Shown: piece by piece, positions 63,398 to 64,000 of the stretch | Layout of the letters: every line of letters begins with the position of its first letter | Position numbering within the stretch: the stretch's first letter is position 1 | Assembly: GCF_003336225.1 (NCBI RefSeq) | Contig: NZ_QPID01000010.1 | Location: 62,001 to 126,000 of the forward strand | Source of the DNA: Corallincola holothuriorum | GTDB taxonomy: Bacteria; Pseudomonadota; Gammaproteobacteria; Enterobacterales; Neiellaceae | Reading direction: 5' to 3' | DNA: 64,000 bases | The notes under the pieces: generated by a model | The model's database searches: none | The model's input: only the letters and a program-made list of their open reading frames with translations | Told to the model about the DNA's origin: nothing | Translations under genes and position numbers: made by a program

Positions 63398-64000
63398 CTA
63401 GATCTGTTTTTCAATGCGTTCCATCAACTCCTGCCAGAATGCGCCGCCCTCCTCTTTCACTTTTCCACCGCGCCCTTGCACCCGTGCCAGCCATTGGCCG
63501 TCATCATTGAAGCTGATGATGGGGAGTAGATCGGTGCGCTCACTGGCTGGGCGGATCTCCTGGTCGAGGTTGTCTAGAACCAATGGTATGTCACCGTGGC
63601 GAGGGTGGTAGGTTAATACCATGTGGGGCTGATTATCGGCAATATTCTTCACATACATCAGGCGTAGCTTTTCTGACGATACGCCCATCATCTTTAGCGT
63701 TGCCAATTTCGCCACCGAGTAGTCTTCACAATCCCCGCCGCTGGTGGCGATAAACTCCAGTGGCGTTGCCCAATAGTCCTCTTGCTGCCAATGCTCCATG
63801 TCACTGATGAAAGCCATTTGGTTGAGGAACTGATTGGTGAGCAGCAGCTTTTCGTCATCGCTGCTGAGCTGGAGACCATCATCAATCAGTGTTTGCCAAG
63901 CGAGCACGTTGGCCCGCGCATCGACACCATAGGTCTGCTCTATGTTGGCTAGCGCTTGATCCGAAAAATAATTTGATGGGTGGCTATCCATTGCCCACAA
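63398..64000 (-). CDS. lapG: LapG-like periplasmic cysteine protease (partial)
   Basis: LapG cleaves the N-terminus of RTX adhesins to release cells from surfaces. The visible 200 residues cover the transglutaminase-like core: the catalytic Cys is in SGGDCEDYSVAKLATL, the His in QPHMVLTYHP and the Asp in LVLDNL. The 5' end with its signal peptide lies beyond the window. The frame is open to the edge. Confidence 0.92.
   Translation of the reverse strand: MWAMDSHPSNYFSDQALANIEQTYGVDARANVLAWQTLIDDGLQLSSDDEKLLLTNQFLNQMAFISDMEHWQQEDYWATPLEFIATSGGDCEDYSVAKLATLKMMGVSSEKLRLMYVKNIADNQPHMVLTYHPRHGDIPLVLDNLDQEIRPASERTDLLPIISFNDDGQWLARVQGRGGKVKEEGGAFWQELMERIEKQI

Overview
The window is chromosomal DNA of a marine-type gammaproteobacterium. 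The housekeeping genes (rsuA, ilvGMEDA, ilvC/ilvY, comM, ubiK, rep, rmuC, dsbA, srkA, yihD) are clearly gammaproteobacterial. A Na+/proline symporter operon, MipA/OmpV porins, cytochrome c5 and a LapD/LapG pair suggest an Alteromonadales-like relative of Shewanella, Ferrimonas or Corallincola. I cannot assign a genus from the sequence alone. No phage, insertion sequence or CRISPR array is visible. About 60 protein genes, three tRNAs and one leader peptide were identified.

Layout. 1-6 kb: the end of glmU, a large unknown membrane protein, an orphan periplasmic binding lipoprotein, rsuA and two small genes. 5.7-10.3 kb: minus-strand run putP-proB-proA-cosR-like, a proline import and synthesis unit next to an osmolyte-type MarR regulator. 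10.8-17.4 kb: ada, a PepSY membrane protein, two diguanylate cyclases, yihD and a LysR regulator with matching operator-like palindromes on both sides. 17.5-22.8 kb: ilvC with divergent ilvY, then a porin, a covalent-flavin protein and a PepSY protein that may move electrons across the inner membrane. 23-29.7 kb: an ADP/ATP-translocase-like carrier, a secreted phosphatase fused to a kinase-like domain, ccoG, srkA and dsbA.

29.8-36 kb: an AT-rich patch with orphan lipoproteins, a DUF523 gene whose 3' end is triplicated in a 191-bp tandem array, and speA followed by twin YihG-like acyltransferases. 36.5-46 kb: comM, a PhnD-like binding protein and the complete ilvLGMEDA operon with a recognisable leader peptide and attenuator. 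46-54.6 kb: secreted and outer-membrane proteins, a GDT1-type cation exporter, ubiK and a TetR-controlled RND efflux pump. 54.7-64 kb: rep, cytochrome c5, the tRNA Arg-His-Pro operon, rmuC, a pseudouridine synthase, cnoX, lapD and the start-truncated lapG.

Together the ilv genes encode the branched-chain amino acid pathway from threonine or pyruvate to isoleucine and valine, split into an attenuated operon and an IlvY-controlled ilvC. Four proteins (two diguanylate cyclases, LapD, LapG) belong to c-di-GMP surface-attachment control. The most unusual items are the phosphatase-kinase fusion, the DUF523 tandem array with a diverged middle cassette, and the paired LysR palindromes next to a diguanylate cyclase.
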